Source: JAKAXS01 sp965279065
Lineage (GTDB): Bacteria > Pseudomonadota > Alphaproteobacteria > Rhizobiales > Hyphomicrobiaceae
Length of the DNA stretch: 64,000 nucleotides
Direction of reading: 5' to 3'
Assembly: GCA_965279065.1 (NCBI GenBank)
Contig: OZ257134.1
Span: 2,046,001 to 2,110,000 of the forward strand
Positions 63,106 through 64,000 of this stretch are shown piece by piece. The translations under genes and the position numbers were made by a program. How positions within the stretch are numbered: the first letter of the stretch is position 1; each line of letters begins with the position of its first letter. The notes beneath the pieces were generated by a model that had not been told where the DNA came from, made no database searches, and saw only the letters and a program-made list of their open reading frames with translations.

Positions 63106-64000
63106 ATGCTGAAATTCAGCCCGAATGCCGCTGCCTTTCGACTTCAGGTGCTCGCCGCGTCGATGGCAGCGACCGTTCTCGTCGCGGCTCACACGTCCGC
63201 CAGATCCGACAACACCACGGCGCCCGCAGCCGCGGCTGATCCCTCCGCTGCCGACGCCGCCGCAGTCGCCTCCCTCGCGCTTGCCGGTCACGCAGCAGAC
63301 TTGTGGTGGGCGGATTTCAGCCCCGATGGCACCCGCGCCGTCACCGCATCAAGCGACAAGACGGCCCGCATCTGGGACACGGCGACCGGGGCAACACTGT
63401 TGACGCTGTCGGGCCACGACGAAGCCGTGCGCGTCGCCATCTACAGCCCCAACGGCGCGGAGATCGCTACCGCCTGCCGCAACGGTTTAGCCAAGATCTG
63501 GGACGCCAAAACCGGCAAGGAAATCGCCACGCTCAATGGCCACAAGGAAATGATCGAAGGTATCGCGTTCAGTCCCGACAGCGAACGCCTCGTGACTGCC
63601 TCTCGCGACGCGACCGCTATTCTTTGGGATGCCAGGACGGGTAAGCAGCTCGCCGAACTCAAGGGTCATACGGAATGGCTGTCCGGAGTTGAATTCAGTC
63701 CCGATGGCGCGCGCATCCTCACCGCATCCAGCGACAAGACCGCGCGCCTATGGGATGGCAAGACCGGTGCGGCAGTACTGACGTTGGAAGGCCACGACGG
63801 CCTCGTCACCAGCGCCACCTTCAGCCCAGACGGCAGCAAGATCGCCACCTCTTCCAGCGACAAGACCGGCAAGCTTTGGGATGCAAAAACCGGTAAGGTG
63901 CTCATGACATTGCAAGGTCATGAGCGTGCCGCCCTGCGCGCCGCCTTCAGCCCGGACGGGACCCACGTTGTCACAGTTTCCAGTGACAAGACTGGGCGCA
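63106..64000 (+). CDS. Secreted WD40-repeat protein (cut by window end)
   Basis: At least 298 residues, open at the right edge. An N-terminal hydrophobic leader (LQVLAASMAATVLVAAHTSA) is followed by at least six WD40 repeats, each about 42 residues, such as LAGHAADLWWADFSPDGTR and TASSDKTARLWDGKTGAAV. WD40 propellers mediate protein binding; a periplasmic one is unusual. It follows the small secreted gene by 44 bp and so continues the xox operon. ATG 63106 gives the leader directly. Confidence 0.88.
   Translation, partial: MLKFSPNAAAFRLQVLAASMAATVLVAAHTSARSDNTTAPAAAADPSAADAAAVASLALAGHAADLWWADFSPDGTRAVTASSDKTARIWDTATGATLLTLSGHDEAVRVAIYSPNGAEIATACRNGLAKIWDAKTGKEIATLNGHKEMIEGIAFSPDSERLVTASRDATAILWDARTGKQLAELKGHTEWLSGVEFSPDGARILTASSDKTARLWDGKTGAAVLTLEGHDGLVTSATFSPDGSKIATSSSDKTGKLWDAKTGKVLMTLQGHERAALRAAFSPDGTHVVTVSSDKTGR

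Overview
This looks like chromosomal DNA of a GC-rich (roughly 60 % or more) methylotrophic alphaproteobacterium of the Hyphomicrobiales, most like Hyphomicrobium. That inference rests on lanthanide-type methanol dehydrogenases, genes of the methanopterin/methanofuran C1 pathway, a phosphatidylcholine synthase, a MetG without a zinc knuckle, and gene orders common in Rhizobiales-like genomes (rlpA-dacF-tmk-holB-metG; pyrB-pyrC'-plsY-dprA). No rRNA, tRNA, CRISPR array or complete insertion sequence was seen.

Region 1 (1-12 kb): a structured non-coding stretch that may be the end of a mobile element, then a HisA-like gene and an mfnF-like gene of the C1-cofactor pathway, prfC, an acyltransferase, a secreted RNase T2, nth, several unknown proteins, and two tandem TorF-type porins with matching leaders. 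Region 2 (12-26.6 kb): a pteridine-reductase-like SDR, a secreted glucosaminidase-like protein, an NtrC-type regulator, an overlapping gatC/secreted protein/gatA/chorismate mutase/membrane protein operon, a membrane spermidine-synthase-like protein, ruvX and an AidB-like dehydrogenase. Region 3 (26.6-42.6 kb): housekeeping blocks pyrB-pyrC'-plsY-dprA, CIRCE-groES-groEL, metG-holB-tmk-dacF-rlpA, an LpxL-like acyltransferase and a UbiH-like monooxygenase. Region 4 (42.6-47.3 kb): a major porin behind a Pho-box-like sequence, pcs, and an unusual VOC-membrane-coiled-coil fusion.

Region 5 (47.6-64 kb, continuing past the end) is the most interesting. It is a duplicated XoxF methanol-oxidation module. 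Each copy has a XoxF-type PQQ dehydrogenase followed by a XoxJ-like periplasmic binding protein fused to a C-terminal ankyrin-repeat domain; each copy also has a secreted YVTN beta-propeller of the PQQ-associated type. The second copy adds a small YHS-like secreted protein, the only cytochrome c (XoxG-like), a PQQ-system ABC-type binding protein, a small secreted protein and a secreted WD40 protein cut by the window end. Almost every product carries an export signal, so this appears to be a periplasmic assembly rich in repeat scaffolds (ankyrin, YVTN, WD40) around methanol oxidation. The likely flow is: methanol oxidised by XoxF, electrons to the cytochrome c, formaldehyde/formate handled by the methanofuran/methanopterin pathway whose biosynthesis genes lie at the other end of the window. 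Most gene calls come from recognisable motifs in translated sequence; no database search was run.
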